Counted from the stretch's first letter, positions 42,832 through 50,876 are shown. The stretch is DNA of 57,800 nucleotides from Prochlorococcus sp. AG-402-K14 (GCA_003216815.1 QCIG01000011.1:1-57800); one strand, 5' to 3'. Notes: a model not told the origin generated them from the letters alone. Numbers and translations: made by a program.

Positions 42832-43818
42832 TTAGGCTAATGATGCTTCTGTGACAACCCCTGTAGGAACATTCTCAAACATTATTGATGATATGTATCT
42901 TTCTGCAAGGTCAGGTAGTACAACAACGATTGTCTTCCCTGAGAATTCTTCTTTCTCGGCTAGTCTTACGGCTACAGCTGCAGCTGCACCGCATGAGATG
43001 CCAACTAGTAAACCTTCTTCTTGTGCTAATCGTAATGCCATCGCGATAGACTCATCATTTGAGACTTGTTCAACTTGATCGACTACTGACAAGTCAAGAT
43101 TCTTAGGAATAAATCCCGCTCCAATGCCTTGGATTTTGTGAGGACCAGGTTTAATTTCTTCTCCGTTTAGAGTTTGCGTGATAACTGGACTATGTGTTGG
43201 CTCTACAGCAACAGATAAGATTGAATGATTTTTTTCTTGCTTTATATAACGAGAAACACCTGTTATAGTTCCACCTGTTCCAACTCCTGAAACTAAAACA
43301 TCAATTTGACCATCGGTGTCATTCCAAATCTCAGGACCGGTTGTTTTGAAATGTATTTCGGGATTGGCTGGATTGTCAAATTGTCCTGGCATGAAGTATT
43401 TTTGAGGATCACTATCTGCTATTTCCTTAGCTTTTGCGATAGCACCAGGCATGCCTTTAGCGGCTTCAGTTAGGATTAATTCAGCACCAAGGACAGCCAT
43501 CATTCTTCGACGTTCAATTGACATGGACTCAGGCATTGTGAGGATTAGCTTATAACCTCGAGCAGCGGCTGTATAGGCAAGGGCTATTCCCGTATTTCCA
43601 GATGTTGGTTCAATAATGACTTTATTTTTGTCAAGTAAACCTTTCTTTTCTGCATCCCAGATCATATTCGCGCCAATTCTACATTTGACACTATAGGCGG
43701 GGTTACGGCCTTCTATTTTTGCAAGGACTGTAGCTTTCGCATTCTTGGTGATCGAATTTAGTTTTACCAATGGTGTATGACCAATAGCAAAACTATTGTC
43801 TTCATAGATTCTGGACAT
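42832..43818 (-). CDS. cysK: Cysteine synthase A
   Basis: PLP enzyme making cysteine from O-acetylserine and sulfide. The PLP Lys lies in [16 protein letters not shown] near residue 40; [13 protein letters not shown] near residue 65 and [15 protein letters not shown] near residue 175 are the substrate and phosphate loops. The 328 aa length is usual. It lies on the same strand and downstream of two cystathionine gamma-synthase-like genes, a sulfur amino-acid cluster. Confidence 0.95.
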   Translation of the reverse strand: MSRIYEDNSFAIGHTPLVKLNSITKNAKATVLAKIEGRNPAYSVKCRIGANMIWDAEKKGLLDKNKVIIEPTSGNTGIALAYTAAARGYKLILTMPESMSIERRRMMAVLGAELILTEAAKGMPGAIAKAKEIADSDPQKYFMPGQFDNPANPEIHFKTTGPEIWNDTDGQIDVLVSGVGTGGTITGVSRYIKQEKNHSILSVAVEPTHSPVITQTLNGEEIKPGPHKIQGIGAGFIPKNLDLSVVDQVEQVSNDESIAMALRLAQEEGLLVGISCGAAAAVAVRLAEKEEFSGKTIVVVLPDLAERYISSIMFENVPTGVVTEASLA

Positions 43819-43906
43819 TTTTTAATGACTTTGATTAACTATTAATCTAAATCTATATAAAAATCTTGATAAATGGTTATTTAGATAATTTTTATTAGTG
43901 TTTTTT

Positions 43907-45382
43907 TTATTTTTTTTCTATTGCTGAATTGAATCTCTCCCATAATTCATCTTCATTTTCCAGCCCTACAGAGACTCTTAATAAATGTTCCGAGACTCCA
44001 CAACTTTCAGCCCATTTCAATTCATTAAAATGAGCCAACTGAACGTAAGGACATACCAATGTAAAATTTGTACCTAAGCTAGGTCCTTTGCTAACTCTCA
44101 AAGAATCATATACTCTCTTAGATTCTTCAATTCCTCCTCTAAGTTCAAACGACAGGAGACATCCATAACCTCCTCCTTTTTTTAATAGTGAATTGAAATT
44201 CTTACACTCCTGAGGATGTAAAACCTTTGAAATTTCTTTCTTTAGTTCTAATTTTTCTTTAAGCTTTAAGCAAGATGTATTTAATCTTTTCAAGCGATCT
44301 TTTACGTCTCGACTGGTGATCTCTAACTGAATAGCATCTGAATCAGATAGCGACGATAATGCAACTTTAGGAATTGTCTCAGTCAATTCTTTTTTCCATT
44401 TTGAATAAGGGCTTATGACCGTACTTCCAGCAAGAATATCTCCTCTTCCAGCAAAACTTTTTGTAAGTGAACTAAAAATCACATCTGCGAAGGGAGTTAA
44501 ATGAACATTTATAGACGAGCCGATAGTATCATCAACAATTACAGGGATATTTTTATCTTTAGCTAGTTTTGAAATGGATATAAGGTCAACACATTGCAAT
44601 AAGGGGTTGCTTGGTATTTCAATAATTATCGCGGCTGGTTGTTGTTTATCAAGCTCTTCTTTGATATGACTTGCTTTTGTTTTAATGATGAGATCGCTTC
44701 CTTGGAAAATGATCTGAGGCAGTTTAAGTACATCAACATATGGAAATCCTATTTGAAGTATCGAACTATTTCCCTTTATACGTTTTATCGCAGATAGGGT
44801 AGTCGTTAAGGCAGCCATTCCTGAACGATGTAGTTGAATTAAATTAGAGTCACACTCATAAATATTTGCTAAACGATTCAGGAGCTTAACTCGAGCGCAA
44901 TGACCATTTGAAGTAGATGGCTTTTTCTCTTTCCCAAGAGCGATTGCCGCCTCACGTGACGATAACCCAAGACCGGTGTGTTGCCAAAATGCTTTTGCTG
45001 AAGGAGTACTTCTTTGATCAACAAATAAACAAGAAGTTCCAAGATAATCTTCTATTTTTGAAAAACACTCAGAATTATTTCGATGACAATGTTTTTGTGC
45101 ACTTAAAGCGGAAGCGACATTTGGATAAGGCCAACTACTTTGATCTGGCTCCCCATGAATCGCCAATGATTTGCGAGCTACCTCAGCAACAAAAGGATTA
45201 AACCCGAATCTAGGATAAATTGCTTTTAATGAATTAATACAGGCTGGAACTTTCTCTTCGTACGCGATTACATCTGTCCATCTTGGTAAAGCAACAGATA
45301 CTGCATGTGGGCGGCTAGGGAGAGGCTCGCCCAAGTCTTTGGCATCCCAGCAAGGATCAGTTAGTAAATTTCTTTCAGTCAA
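43907..45382 (-). CDS. Cystathionine gamma-synthase-like PLP enzyme, long divergent form
   Basis: Member of the Cys/Met-metabolism PLP family. The 491 aa product has about 100 extra N-terminal residues (with PRWTDVIAYEEKVPACIN) relative to MetB; these resemble the extended cystathionine synthases of fungi. The PLP Lys is in SSLTKSFAGRGDILAGS, and HRSGMAALTT and VDDTIGSS precede it. The active-site Tyr/Arg pattern differs from MetB, so the exact reaction (synthase or lyase) is unclear. Its start overlaps the upstream metB stop by 4 bases. Confidence 0.85.
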   Translation of the reverse strand: MTERNLLTDPCWDAKDLGEPLPSRPHAVSVALPRWTDVIAYEEKVPACINSLKAIYPRFGFNPFVAEVARKSLAIHGEPDQSSWPYPNVASALSAQKHCHRNNSECFSKIEDYLGTSCLFVDQRSTPSAKAFWQHTGLGLSSREAAIALGKEKKPSTSNGHCARVKLLNRLANIYECDSNLIQLHRSGMAALTTTLSAIKRIKGNSSILQIGFPYVDVLKLPQIIFQGSDLIIKTKASHIKEELDKQQPAAIIIEIPSNPLLQCVDLISISKLAKDKNIPVIVDDTIGSSINVHLTPFADVIFSSLTKSFAGRGDILAGSTVISPYSKWKKELTETIPKVALSSLSDSDAIQLEITSRDVKDRLKRLNTSCLKLKEKLELKKEISKVLHPQECKNFNSLLKKGGGYGCLLSFELRGGIEESKRVYDSLRVSKGPSLGTNFTLVCPYVQLAHFNELKWAESCGVSEHLLRVSVGLENEDELWERFNSAIEKK

Positions 45383-46548
45383 GAGATGATTTCCAATGCT
45401 TGATTTAAATCAGCACTTAAGTCTTCAATATCTTCACATCCGACAGAAAAGCGAATAAGTGAATCTGTAATTCCAATCTTTAATTTTGTTTCTTTGGGAA
45501 CTGAGGCATGTGTCATTGTTGCTGGGTGACAAACAAGGCTTTCAATTCCTCCGAGACTTTCTGCCATTTTGAATAAACGTAGACTTTTACAGAATGAATA
45601 AGTTTGGACTTGATTGGCATTAATAGTGGCAGTAACAATTGCTCCTCCTAAAGCCATTTGTCTTTTTGCTAATTTACATTGTGGATGATCGTTTCTAAAC
45701 GGATATCGAACTGATTTTATTACTGGGGTCTCGGCTAGCTGATTAGCTATTTTAGATGCATTTTTGATTTGCCTTTCTAAACGAAGTGGAAGAGTTTTTA
45801 CTCCTCGTGTAATAAGCCAGCAATCAAAAGGAGATGGGTTTAAACCAAGAGCTTTTTGGGCGAAATTTAGCTTTTTTTTCCATTCAGCACTTTCAGTACA
45901 AACAGCACCTCCAAGTGCATCTGAGTGGCCATTGATGTATTTGGTAGTGCTGGTTACGGATAATGTCGCTCCATAATTAAGAGGTCTTTGCAATAGTGGG
46001 GTTGCAAAAGTATTGTCTACGACAACAGGAATATTCATTTTATTTGAGAAATTACAAATTTCTTCAATATCAATAATCTTAAGGAGTGGGTTGGTGGGAC
46101 TTTCGATCCATATCATTGCTGGTTTGTTATTTGATATGACTTCTTGAAAATTAGCCTTAGTAAAATCTATCCATAAAGTTTTTAATCCAAAACGATTAAA
46201 AACTTGCTCAAATAATCTAACCGTACACCCGTATAGGTTCTCCTCACAAAGGATTAAGTCTCCAGCCTTTAAAGAGGAAACTATTGCTGTAATTGCAGCG
46301 ACTCCTGAACTAAATACAGTTGCAAATTGGCATTCCTCTAGATCAGATAAGACTGATTCAAGAATTCGAAAATTTGGATTCCCTGAACGTGTGTAGTCAA
46401 AACCACCTTCATTGCCGTGAACGAAAGTTGATGTTGGAAAGATAGGAGGCATTATTGAGCCTGTCTCTTCAGAAAAATTTTCTTTATGATGAATGACTCT
46501 TGTGTTTACACCTGTTCTGATCTGTTGCTCTCTTTTTGCTGAGCTCAT
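45379..46548 (-). CDS. metB: Cystathionine gamma-synthase / beta-lyase
   Basis: PLP enzyme of transsulfuration. The 389 aa product is typical in length; FDYTRSGNPNFRILES near residue 50, SSGVAAITAIVSSLKAGD near residue 80, the aspartate that binds PLP in VVDNTFATPLLQRPL and the Lys in VTSTTKYINGHSDALGG near residue 205 all fit. Synthase and lyase cannot be told apart reliably by eye. Coupled by a 4-base overlap to the longer paralogue downstream, followed by cysK. Confidence 0.9.
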   Translation of the reverse strand: MSSAKREQQIRTGVNTRVIHHKENFSEETGSIMPPIFPTSTFVHGNEGGFDYTRSGNPNFRILESVLSDLEECQFATVFSSGVAAITAIVSSLKAGDLILCEENLYGCTVRLFEQVFNRFGLKTLWIDFTKANFQEVISNNKPAMIWIESPTNPLLKIIDIEEICNFSNKMNIPVVVDNTFATPLLQRPLNYGATLSVTSTTKYINGHSDALGGAVCTESAEWKKKLNFAQKALGLNPSPFDCWLITRGVKTLPLRLERQIKNASKIANQLAETPVIKSVRYPFRNDHPQCKLAKRQMALGGAIVTATINANQVQTYSFCKSLRLFKMAESLGGIESLVCHPATMTHASVPKETKLKIGITDSLIRFSVGCEDIEDLSADLNQALEIIS

Positions 46549-46723
46549 ATTTATTTAATTAATTTTCTATAGGGTATAGAAAAACATGAAAAAGCTCCAA
46601 AAAAAGGCCTCAATAATTTAATTTTATGAGAAAGAAGCTTGGTAAAACCTTAAACCTTTCCTGATTAATATATAGATTTAGCAATAGCAGCTAATTCTAA
46701 AGAAAATTAAGTTGGAGTTTGGT

Positions 46724-46846
46724 TTGACTGATTATTCCAAAGATTGCTCAATAAACGCGAAATTAATCGGATTAGCTATCCGTACAAACTCATTATCACG
46801 ATTATCTTATTTAGGCGCGAGCATCATAACTAAGGAACTAAATTAG
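46724..46846 (+). CDS. Possible microprotein, 40 aa
   Basis: Not recognised. TTG start with GTTGGAG a few bases upstream as a possible ribosome binding site. The product is slightly basic with a moderately hydrophobic middle, and no clear membrane helix. It ends 6 bases before the next gene, and this tight spacing is the main support. It marks the beginning of the microprotein region after metB. Confidence 0.45.
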   Translation: MTDYSKDCSINAKLIGLAIRTNSLSRLSYLGASIITKELN

Positions 46847-46852
46847 TTTGCG

Positions 46853-47023
46853 ATGAATTTATTCGAAAATATCTTTCATAATCAAGTCTTGATGACTTTC
46901 CTGATCGCATCATTATGGATCGTTCCAGGTTTTGTATTTATCAGAATGACTAATCAAAAATTCAAGCGAAGAGAACATGCAAGACGAGCTAAGAGAGTGT
47001 CAAAACTGTATCCTTCTTCTTAG
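46853..47023 (+). CDS. Small single-helix membrane protein, 56 aa
   Basis: Not recognised. Hand-translated frame: one hydrophobic helix (LMTFLIASLWIVPGFVFI, residues about 13-30) and a strongly basic C-terminal tail with FKRREHARRAKRVSKL. A positive tail after one helix is consistent with an inside-facing C-terminus. Such architecture recurs among the small proteins near hli genes here. No homologue known to me. Confidence 0.7.
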   Translation: MNLFENIFHNQVLMTFLIASLWIVPGFVFIRMTNQKFKRREHARRAKRVSKLYPSS

Positions 47024-47081
47024 TTTGAGAAAGGTCAAAAGTAGTAGGACATCGTCTTGAAAAAAATTGCGAGTTTAATCA

Positions 47082-47396
47082 TTGATGAAAAAATCTCAGA
47101 ATATTGACAAAAGCCCTTTAGGAGATTTGTATAACCTAAGTATTTATTGCAGTAACTTTTCAAACAACCTAATAGGTAAAAATAACCCGAACTGGTTAGC
47201 CCTACATCGACCGACCTATGAGAAACAAGAACTAACTTCTATATTACTTAGGTCTTCACATAAAAAACTAGAAACCTTATTTGCTATGCACCCAATAACT
47301 AAATTTACTGCTGCTAAATTGTTGATTCTTTTGAATCTCCCAGCAATACTTTTGTTTGCCGGGGCTTTCGAAATTGGTTCTTCAGTACTTGCATAA
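47082..47396 (+). CDS. Uncharacterised 104 aa protein with C-terminal membrane helix
   Basis: Not recognised. The N-terminal 65 residues are polar with several Asn and Ser, and the C-terminus has a hydrophobic helix (AAKLLILLNLPAILLFAG, residues about 79-96). The stop overlaps the next ATG (TAATG), so the following 39 aa gene is translationally coupled. Two adjacent ATGs make the exact start uncertain by one codon. Confidence 0.65.
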   Translation: MMKKSQNIDKSPLGDLYNLSIYCSNFSNNLIGKNNPNWLALHRPTYEKQELTSILLRSSHKKLETLFAMHPITKFTAAKLLILLNLPAILLFAGAFEIGSSVLA

Positions 47397-47515
47397 TGAT
47401 CACTTCATTTCAAGAAAGATTTAATGAATCAAAAGTTAAAAAGTATAGTCCTCTTTTTGTTGTTGGAAAGCTAGCCATTTTTATAGGGTTTCTTATTTAC
47501 ATGATGCAGGGGTAA
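47396..47515 (+). CDS. Single-helix membrane microprotein, 39 aa
   Basis: Hand-translated. A polar N-terminus (SFQERFNESKVKKYS) and a hydrophobic C-terminal helix of about 18 residues ending in MMQG. The ATG overlaps the upstream stop and the next gene starts 4 bases after its own stop, so three genes (104, 39 and 28 aa) form one coupled operon. Hli-like orientation but no chlorophyll-ligand motif. Confidence 0.65.
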   Translation: MITSFQERFNESKVKKYSPLFVVGKLAIFIGFLIYMMQG

Positions 47516-47518
47516 GAA

Positions 47519-47605
47519 ATGACAACACAAGAAAGAATTAAAGCTGCTGAACTACGAATTAAAGAACTACAAACTCTTATTCAATACTTGAAGAACGAGA
47601 AGTGA
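47519..47605 (+). CDS. Coiled-coil microprotein, 28 aa
   Basis: Hand-translated MTTQERIKAAELRIKEL followed by a short Leu/Gln helix ending in LKNEK. The Leu/Ile/Ala heptad pattern suggests a short amphipathic coiled coil. Support comes from tight coupling (3 bases after the previous stop) and from the regular helix pattern. Function unknown. Confidence 0.55.
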   Translation: MTTQERIKAAELRIKELQTLIQYLKNEK

Positions 47606-47678
47606 AATCTATTAATTTTTTTCCAAAATACTGAAAATTTTTTGATAGGTTTTTTAAGAATTTAAGTTACTTTTACCA

Positions 47679-47774
47679 CTAAGAGTCTTCTAGAAGATTT
47701 GAATACTCATGATAATCAAAGAAAATATCCTCTTCTAAGACTTCTTCCAAAGCGATTCGATTGAAATATGTCAT
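47679..47774 (-). CDS. Acidic microprotein, 31 aa (paralogue of the one at 48243)
   Basis: Hand-translated. Starts TYFNRIALEEVLEEDIFF and continues with an acidic, Tyr-containing tail ending LLEDS. It shares most residues with the product at 48243-48353 and the DNA is also clearly alike, so the two arose by duplication. A longer start at 47789 would add five residues. Strongly acidic, no membrane segment. The family is not known to me. Confidence 0.65.
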   Translation of the reverse strand: MTYFNRIALEEVLEEDIFFDYHEYSNLLEDS

Positions 47775-47860
47775 GGTTGTCTTTCCCATTACATAAATAA
47801 TCGAGTAATTTAAATAGAAGTGTGAGTGATCGATTTTTGAGTTACTTTAGGAGTGAGAAA

Positions 47861-47877
47861 AGGGGCTTGATGCCCCT
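47861..47877. terminator. Hairpin, possible terminator
   Basis: AGGGGC, loop TTGAT, GCCCCT. It lies between the 51 aa gene (minus strand) and the acidic microprotein. It has only a weak T-run, so termination is uncertain. Confidence 0.45.
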
Positions 47878-47918
47878 AAAGAGACTTCTCGCAAATTTGC
47901 ACTTTTAGTTTTTGACTA

Positions 47919-48074
47919 TTAACCAGAGCATGAAAAAACATTTGCAAGATAACTCTTAATTATTGGTGTTTGACTTAATCCAAACAGAAAGAATATTGAT
48001 GATGTCAACGTAATAGCGATCTTGGAGCCTTTATTCAGCTTGAAAATTGTCGAATTTGTTAGAACAGAGTTCAT
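47919..48074 (-). CDS. Single-helix membrane microprotein, 51 aa
   Basis: Hand-translated. A polar N-terminus containing KLNKGSK, one hydrophobic helix (IAITLTSSIFFLFGL, residues about 19-33) and a short C-terminal tail with SYLANVF. Comparable in design to its neighbours. No RBS or homologue recognised; coding status rests on the coherent helix and on position between other small genes. Confidence 0.55.
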   Translation of the reverse strand: MNSVLTNSTIFKLNKGSKIAITLTSSIFFLFGLSQTPIIKSYLANVFSCSG

Positions 48075-48242
48075 GACGGAGTCTTTTGTTTATAGAAAAC
48101 TTAAGACCGGAATTGATTATTTAAGTAACAAAATATACGTTATAAGTAGAGGCTATTAGACAAGCCAAATACATACATCTTCCAATGCTGAGACCTTCTC
48201 CTTCAGATGATATCCCGAAAATTGGTAATCTATTCTAGAAGA

Positions 48243-48353
48243 CTATGCTTGTTTCCAATCAGAGTCTTCTAGAATATTTGAATACTCGTTGTAATCAAAA
48301 AACAGGTCTTCCTCTAATACTTCTTCCAGAGTGATTCGATTAAAATAAGTCAC
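48243..48353 (-). CDS. Acidic microprotein, 36 aa (paralogue of the one at 47679)
   Basis: Starts with GTG (TYFNRITLEEVLEEDLFF), then YNEYSNILEDSDWKQA. The GTG overlaps the upstream 46 aa gene stop in GTGA, which strongly supports this start. It is longer than its paralogue by a C-terminal WKQA extension. Acidic and soluble; it could be a partner of the membrane protein encoded just upstream. Confidence 0.7.
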   Translation of the reverse strand: MTYFNRITLEEVLEEDLFFDYNEYSNILEDSDWKQA

Positions 48354-48490
48354 GCTTCACCTCGAAAAGGTGAGTTGTAATAAGCCTTGTTAACTGTATA
48401 AAGTGTGTAAAGAGATACAGCGATCCCTAAAAAACCTACCACTAGGATTGGAGAGAATGATGGAAAATCATAAGTAGGAATTGAAGTCAT
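48350..48490 (-). CDS. Single-helix membrane microprotein, 46 aa
   Basis: Hand-translated. A polar N-terminus (TSIPTYDFPSFS), one hydrophobic helix (ILVVGFLGIAVSLYTLY, residues about 15-31) and a short C-terminal tail. Size and helix position recall small photosystem subunits, but no family signature is present. Its TGA overlaps the start of the acidic microprotein, forming a two-gene operon. Confidence 0.65.
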   Translation of the reverse strand: MTSIPTYDFPSFSPILVVGFLGIAVSLYTLYTVNKAYYNSPFRGEA

Positions 48491-48584
48491 AATGATATAA
48501 ATGATGACAATTATGTTCTAAAGCATCTGCATGCTTTTTGATTGAGGCTTGTACGACAAATTTATACGCTTAACACGACAAAGG

Positions 48585-49115
48585 CTAAGCATTAAAAAAC
48601 TCAGTAAGTGATAAATCATTTCTTTTTAACAAAGCAAAAGTTGTACCCTTGTAACCTTTGCATATACGTAAGTCGGGAGATAATACAGTTGTATCTAGCC
48701 AACCTTTTTGAGTCTTTTTTATTTCTGATAGGAAACTAATCTTTTTATCTAGTAACTTTGGACCTATTATTCCTGCTTTTTTAAAGCTAACGTTTATACG
48801 TTTCTGATCAATAATTTCTAAGCTAGCAAGAATGTTAGTAGAAAATAGCTTTCCTGCAAAACCTTGTGGTCTTAATAAATTTAGTCCTCTACTTCTCTTT
48901 GGCTCAAGTATCTGTAAGTTATCTAATAGCGGTGAATAATTTAAAAGAGGTGAGTTAGAAGTACTCCATCTAAGTTCCCATACACCTGTGAGCAGATCAA
49001 TTTGCTTTGTTATGTCTACAGAGGATTCGCTTTCAGCTAATTTAATGAGCTCTACGATCTGATTTGATTTAGGGGTATGTTTAAGAACTTCTATCAATTT
49101 TGATATTGCTCGCAT
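48585..49115 (-). CDS. Plastid-lipid-associated protein / fibrillin domain (PAP)
   Basis: The fibrillin family binds lipids at thylakoids or plastoglobule-like bodies and protects photosystems in high light. The core LLTGVWELRWSTSNSPLL near residue 41, and the C-terminal WLDTTVLSPDLRICKGYKGT and FALLKRND are the family pattern. The 176 aa length suits the small cyanobacterial type. It lies 20 bases after a 65 aa gene at the end of a five-gene minus-strand operon. Confidence 0.85.
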   Translation of the reverse strand: MRAISKLIEVLKHTPKSNQIVELIKLAESESSVDITKQIDLLTGVWELRWSTSNSPLLNYSPLLDNLQILEPKRSRGLNLLRPQGFAGKLFSTNILASLEIIDQKRINVSFKKAGIIGPKLLDKKISFLSEIKKTQKGWLDTTVLSPDLRICKGYKGTTFALLKRNDLSLTEFFNA

Positions 49116-49135
49116 GATTATTATTTGTTTAAAAT

Positions 49136-49333
49136 CTACAGTTGTTCAATATTTATCTGGGTGGCATAAAGAACGTGTGGCTGGTCTTTACTACCCTCAC
49201 TTGCTTGAATCCATTCTTTGTATTCTTCTTTAAGAGCTTTTTTATCAAGCCCATCAAGTTCCATTAGTCTCTTTGAAGCATCATTCATTGTTATTTCAAG
49301 AGTCCTTTTTAAGCTGATAGTTGGAATTTTCAT
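49136..49333 (-). CDS. Uncharacterised 65 aa protein upstream of the fibrillin gene
   Basis: Not recognised. Basic N-terminus, charged helical middle (NDASKRLMELDGLDKKALKE), soluble; the C-terminal 20 residues contain a His and several hydrophobics. Its ATG overlaps the stop of the 33 aa gene before it (ATGA) and it precedes the fibrillin gene by 20 bases. Operon membership is the main clue to its role. Confidence 0.7.
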   Translation of the reverse strand: MKIPTISLKRTLEITMNDASKRLMELDGLDKKALKEEYKEWIQASEGSKDQPHVLYATQINIEQL

Positions 49334-49431
49334 ACAAAGTTACCAATTAGAGAGTCAGCTAAAAAATTACAAACAACAAAAGCGAAAGTCATCGCTAGTG
49401 GTTTTTGAAATAAATCATTAGAAGAGTTCAT
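49330..49431 (-). CDS. Hydrophobic microprotein, 33 aa
   Basis: Hand-translated: polar start NSSNDLFQKPL, then a hydrophobic helix AMTFAFVVCNFLADSLI and a short tail. The TGA overlaps the ATG of the next gene, and it begins 9 bases after the gene before. One helix with a central Cys and Asn; not an Hli. Confidence 0.65.
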   Translation of the reverse strand: MNSSNDLFQKPLAMTFAFVVCNFLADSLIGNFV

Positions 49432-49440
49432 TGGATTTTA

Positions 49441-49557
49441 TTAGTAGTGACCAATTGAGCTAACGAAGCATGCTAAAGCTCCGCAATAGATAAAAAACAA
49501 ACTCATTTCTAATGGTCTACGACTAAAGAATGAGAGGTAGAAAGTAGTTGACTTCAT
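49441..49557 (-). CDS. Hydrophobic microprotein, 38 aa
   Basis: Hand-translated: short N-terminal polar segment with FFSRRPLEMS, then a hydrophobic helix FFIYCGALACFVSSI (residues about 21-35) and a C-terminal HY. Two Cys in the helix. It follows a 35 aa gene by 8 bases. Similar layout to the 33 aa neighbour, suggesting a set of single-helix partners. Confidence 0.65.
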   Translation of the reverse strand: MKSTTFYLSFFSRRPLEMSLFFIYCGALACFVSSIGHY

Positions 49558-49565
49558 GTGGATAG

Positions 49566-49673
49566 CTAAAACAATTTAAAATGATTGTTTGCTTTTTTCT
49601 TTGCTGCTTTTTGTATACGGCAAAGTTCAGTCATCTCTGGTTTAGGGATGCTGAAAGGGGTAAACAATTTCAT
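49566..49673 (-). CDS. Basic microprotein, 35 aa
   Basis: The frame extends to 49760, but MKLFTPFSIPKPEMTELCRI from the ATG at 49673 has the purine-rich AAGGGAAA upstream as a possible ribosome binding site, so this start is preferred. The C-terminus is basic (QKAAKKKANNHFKLF). It is the first gene of the operon that ends with the fibrillin gene. Confidence 0.6.
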   Translation of the reverse strand: MKLFTPFSIPKPEMTELCRIQKAAKKKANNHFKLF

Positions 49674-50166
49674 GAAAATTTCCCTTTTACACCTATGTTT
49701 TAGGGTATTCTGAGGTTCTTTAGATGTGTTGAACCCCCTAATAGAAAGTAGTACTTGCACTACAACCTTCGATCATTAAATCTGCCTAAGTTGGAATTTA
49801 TTTAGTAATAGTGTTTACTCCATATCACGTAAATTTTTGCTCGGGATCCTGATAGTAATTAGCTCAGCCTCAATTGTTCAAATGTCTACAGCAGAACCTA
49901 GTTAGTCATAACAAGTTTAACTAATATTATTCAGATTCATTTTCATTTATCCTTACTTATCTAGACACGAGTAGGACAAGAAAACTAAATACATTTAATC
50001 ATTTTGTATTTCCAATTCCGGAAGATGTGAAACAGCTTTCATATGCAGATAGGGAATCAATGGGTAAAAGAATTCTATAATCGTCTTATGTTTATAGTTA
50101 ACCGAACGATTGAATCTCACGAAACTCATTTGATTCTCTGATCATATATATATTCGATACAAATCA
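49674..50166. other. Intergenic region between two divergent microprotein operons
   Basis: About 490 bases. It should contain the promoters for the minus-strand operon (35-38-33-65 aa-fibrillin) and the plus-strand one starting at 50167. A hydrophobic frame near 49830-49900 and an unanchored frame near 49940-50070 are open but lack a start and are not annotated. Confidence 0.5.
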
Positions 50167-50340
50167 ATGAAGAAATTAATTCCGTTATTACTCCTTTCAT
50201 CTGCAACTCTTTACTCCACGATTGGTACATTGCCTATTAATGCTATGGGCTGCAATTCATCTACCAACAAAGCCGAGGTGATTTGTGCTGAAGGTGATAT
50301 TGATTGTGAAAAGAAACTAATAGAAGATCGAATCAATTAA
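50167..50340 (+). CDS. Secreted microprotein with signal peptide, 57 aa
   Basis: Hand-translated. Signal peptide MKKLIPLLLLSSATLYSTIG with likely cleavage near Ala27, and a short mature part with three Cys (NAMGCNSSTNKA, ICAEGDIDCEK). Cysteines in an exported protein could be disulfide-bonded. It is followed after 5 bases by a cytoplasmic microprotein. The family is not recognised. Confidence 0.75.
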   Translation: MKKLIPLLLLSSATLYSTIGTLPINAMGCNSSTNKAEVICAEGDIDCEKKLIEDRIN

Positions 50341-50345
50341 AAAAA

Positions 50346-50477
50346 ATGTCAATTTACATCCCTGATTTTTACGAATCAATTGTCGAAGCCTGTGAGCGTG
50401 GTGAACTCTGGGGGGTTGAACCACTTTCTAATACTTCTACTCAGTTAGAAATTGATTTTAATTTTACTAATGCTTAG
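50346..50477 (+). CDS. Acidic microprotein, 43 aa
   Basis: Hand-translated: SIYIPDFYESIVEACERGEL then WGVEPLSNT and a Thr/Asn-rich end. Acidic, no signal or helix. It ends inside the next gene by an 8-base overlap, so the three genes starting at 50167 probably form one operon. Confidence 0.6.
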   Translation: MSIYIPDFYESIVEACERGELWGVEPLSNTSTQLEIDFNFTNA

Positions 50478-50610
50478 CCAATTAATTATTATTTGTTCAG
50501 CGGGTTTGCTTGCCCTGGGTGGTATATGGGTATTGATTTCTGGTTTTGATGATGACGATAATGATGGAGATGGAATGACTTTCCCCGAGTTACAAGGATT
50601 GGGGACTTAG
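50470..50610 (+). CDS. Single-helix protein with Asp-rich loop, 46 aa
   Basis: Hand-translated: a hydrophobic helix (QLIIICSAGLLALGGIWVLI) followed by SGFDDDDNDGDG and a polar tail. The run DDDDNDGDG resembles calcium-binding DxDxDG loops; that is inference. It overlaps the preceding gene by 8 bases. Confidence 0.65.
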   Translation: MLSQLIIICSAGLLALGGIWVLISGFDDDDNDGDGMTFPELQGLGT

Positions 50611-50691
50611 TTAGGGAAATAATTTCTTTTGTTAAAGGTCTACTTAACGATGCCTTTTCTCATAAAGTGAAAGCAAAAAGAAAAGTCTCTT

Positions 50692-50823
50692 ATGGCGGAT
50701 ATTAAATTAAATTCTGATTCAGATGATGTAGGAACAAAATTTAAGATCATTGGAATTTCAGTTACCTTGGGTTTAAATGCAATCGTTTTTATTTGGTATT
50801 TTTTCTTTTCAGGTCTTACCTGA
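50692..50823 (+). CDS. Single-helix membrane microprotein, 43 aa
   Basis: Hand-translated: acidic N-terminus ADIKLNSDSDDVGTKFK and a C-terminal hydrophobic helix with LGLNAIVFIWYFFF. The tail-anchored layout resembles small photosynthetic accessory proteins. Spacing of about 80 bases on both sides suggests its own start site. Confidence 0.6.
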   Translation: MADIKLNSDSDDVGTKFKIIGISVTLGLNAIVFIWYFFFSGLT

Positions 50824-50876
50824 GCCTTGTCTTTAATCGATTATTTATCTATAGATGAGAAGGGTGATTTAAAAAT

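Noticed and set aside
48185-48238. 17-codon frame MLRPSPSDDIPKIGNLF
   Set aside because: Too short and without a supporting overlap or ribosome binding site.
49830-49905. Signal-peptide-like hydrophobic frame between the two microprotein operons
   Set aside because: No ATG or GTG start and no mature part after the hydrophobic segment.
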